From positions 62,001-126,000 of the forward strand of contig NZ_SLXH01000001.1 of the NCBI RefSeq assembly GCF_004341365.1: a stretch of 64,000 nt of DNA, given 5' to 3'. The notes below the pieces were generated by a model. That model searched no databases, was not told the DNA's origin, and saw nothing but the letters and a program-made list of their open reading frames with translations. Origin of the DNA: Simplicispira metamorpha (lineage in GTDB: Bacteria; Pseudomonadota; Gammaproteobacteria; Burkholderiales; Burkholderiaceae_C). How positions within the stretch are numbered: the first letter of the stretch is position 1; each line of letters starts with the position of its first letter. A program made the translations under genes and the position numbers. This document shows positions 63,142-64,000 of this stretch, piece after piece.

Positions 63142-64000
63142 TGCCCGGGCGCGGCGCGCGCACGGCGCCCTTGACCATGTCGAAGCGGAACAACCGGCAC
63201 TCGATAGGGCCGTTCCACATCGGCACGCGGCGCGATTCTTTCAGGCGCATCTTGCCGGGCAGCTTCAGGTCGGGGGTGAGCATCCAGGCCTGCCAACCGG
63301 CGTAGTTTTTCTTCCAGTGCGCAGCCAGTTGGCTGAAGAATTCGCCGCCGTCTTCGGTGTGCGCGGCCTCGCGGCCCACGGCGCCGCCCTGGGCGCGCTG
63401 GGCGGCGCGCTCGCTGGCGTTCTGGCCGGCGCTGCCGGCGGCGGCAATGCGCTCGCCGTAGGGCGGGTTGAGCAGCATCACGCCGGGCTGCTCGCACGGA
63501 GGCATGCGCTGCAAGGCGTCGCCACCGCGCAGCTGCACGGCGTGCGCCACCCCAGCGCGCTCGGCGTTGCGCTGGGCAAAGTCCACCATGCGGTGCGATA
63601 CATCACTGCCAAAAATGGCTACAGGGCTTGCTTGCTCTGCGCTGGCAGCTTCGTTTTTAATAGCATTCCAGACATGAGCCTGGAATGGCAGCAGCTTCTC
63701 AAAGGCAAAGCGGCGGCGCTGGCCGGGGGCAATGCGGCAGGCGATTTGCGCCGCCTCGATCACCACGGTGCCGCTGCCGCAGCAGGGGTCGTACAGCGGC
63801 AGGGGGGCCTCGCCGTGCGGGTCCCAGCCGCTGGCGGCAATCATGGCGGCGGCCAGGGTTTCCTTCAACGGCGCATCGCCCTTGTCCTCGCGCCAGCCGC
63901 GCTTGAACAGCGCCTCACCCGAGGTGTCGATATAGACGGTGGCGTGCTCGGTGGTCAGGTGCAGGTGGATGCGCACGTCGGGCCACTGGGTATTCACATC
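63071..64000 (-). CDS. RlmL-type 23S rRNA (m2G) methyltransferase, N-terminal part outside window
   Basis: 310 codons visible; the frame is open at the window edge, where a V-N-T-Q-W-P-D segment continues from outside, so the THUMP domain lies beyond it. Class I SAM fold: F-K-R-G-W-R-E before it, D-P-C-C-G-S-G-T-V-V-I-E-A-A (SAM loop), G-S-D-V-S and N-P-P-Y-G-E-R (catalytic N-P-P-Y). E. coli RlmL methylates G2445. Residues encoded by repeat copy 14 (A-I-K-N-E-A-A-S-A-E-Q-A-S-P-V-A-I) sit between the SAM loop and G-S-D-V. The C-terminal ~30 residues are Ala/Pro/Gly-rich, and their gene segment doubles as the start of the PIN gene. Confidence 0.9.
   Translation of the reverse strand, partial: DVNTQWPDVRIHLHLTTEHATVYIDTSGEALFKRGWREDKGDAPLKETLAAAMIAASGWDPHGEAPLPLYDPCCGSGTVVIEAAQIACRIAPGQRRRFAFEKLLPFQAHVWNAIKNEAASAEQASPVAIFGSDVSHRMVDFAQRNAERAGVAHAVQLRGGDALQRMPPCEQPGVMLLNPPYGERIAAAGSAGQNASERAAQRAQGGAVGREAAHTEDGGEFFSQLAAHWKKNYAGWQAWMLTPDLKLPGKMRLKESRRVPMWNGPIECRLFRFDMVKGAVRAPRPGNAPEGAPGAAAPAAAPAGAPRAR
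63610..63666 (-). repeat. Interspersed repeat, copy 14 (inside the rlmL-like gene)
   Basis: On the minus strand GCTATTAAAAACGAAGCTGC, CAGCGC, then a diverged right half CCTGTAGCCATTTTTGG. In frame and sense with respect to the methyltransferase gene. Confidence 0.75.

Noticed and set aside
9536-63666. CRISPR array from the recurrent repeats
   Set aside because: Copies are 2-16 kb apart rather than regularly spaced, some are inverted, and no cas gene is present.

Overview
The window is GC-rich, densely coded chromosomal DNA with no rRNA, tRNA, CRISPR array, prophage or transposase that I can see. Gene content and order point to a betaproteobacterium of the order Burkholderiales, most likely Comamonadaceae (Acidovorax/Comamonas-like). 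The indications are rpe and gph next to trpEGDC, an OxyR-Dps pair, an aromatic meta-cleavage operon, many c-di-GMP proteins, and a short repeat that recurs 14 times. The family assignment is inference; no 16S or marker search was possible.

Layout. 1-2154: CYTH protein, dps and oxyR (peroxide defence). 2226-13230: a signalling block with a PAS-GGDEF-EAL protein, recG, an HD-GYP protein, a PfkB-type sugar kinase, and a periplasmic binding protein in one operon with a PAS-rich diguanylate cyclase. 13414-18611: TetR regulator, a double-palindrome operator, then meta-cleavage hydrolase, extradiol dioxygenase, flavin monooxygenase and an outer-membrane channel. 18716-22074: hemerythrin-GGDEF oxygen sensor, orphan ParA, queA. 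22189-32747: tryptophan region (trpB, ung, trpC, a small membrane protein, trpD, trpG, chorismate mutase, trpE), with an AT-richer sulfatase-fold gene on the opposite strand separating it from gph and rpe. 32778-37718: apaG, Gcr-family membrane protein, CPA2 antiporter, YbdK ligase.

37898-54299 is the most unusual part. A seven-gene plus-strand operon runs with almost every start overlapping the previous stop: an MFS transporter fused to two periplasmic sensor modules, a periplasmic binding protein, a GNAT protein, an alanine-racemase-like protein with altered active-site motifs, two stand-alone two-TM sensors that resemble the two halves of the MFS fusion, and a HAMP-SpoIIE phosphatase. After a lipoprotein peptidase comes a four-gene minus-strand operon: an NCS2-type permease with an extra C-terminal domain, an RsbW-type kinase, a beta-carbonic anhydrase, and a second NCS2 permease with the same kind of C-terminal domain. 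A STAS anti-sigma antagonist is transcribed divergently. Phosphatase, kinase and STAS protein make a complete partner-switching circuit. The permease-like proteins look like built-in sensors or docking partners, and no sigma factor or other output gene is visible.

54365-64000: thiL, a nitrilase, a YecA-type SEC-C protein, a SulP transporter, an NTF2-fold protein, a 535-residue protein of unknown function, cinA/pncC, pgpA, a PIN-domain protein and the C-terminal part of an RlmL-type rRNA methyltransferase.

A 50-70 bp repeat (core GATAGCTGCTNGCGC ... GCGCTGGAGGCC) occurs about every 5 kb. All ten copies outside or at the end of genes lie just after a stop codon in the same orientation as that gene. 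Four more copies sit inside gph, thiL, cinA and the rlmL-like gene without breaking the reading frame.
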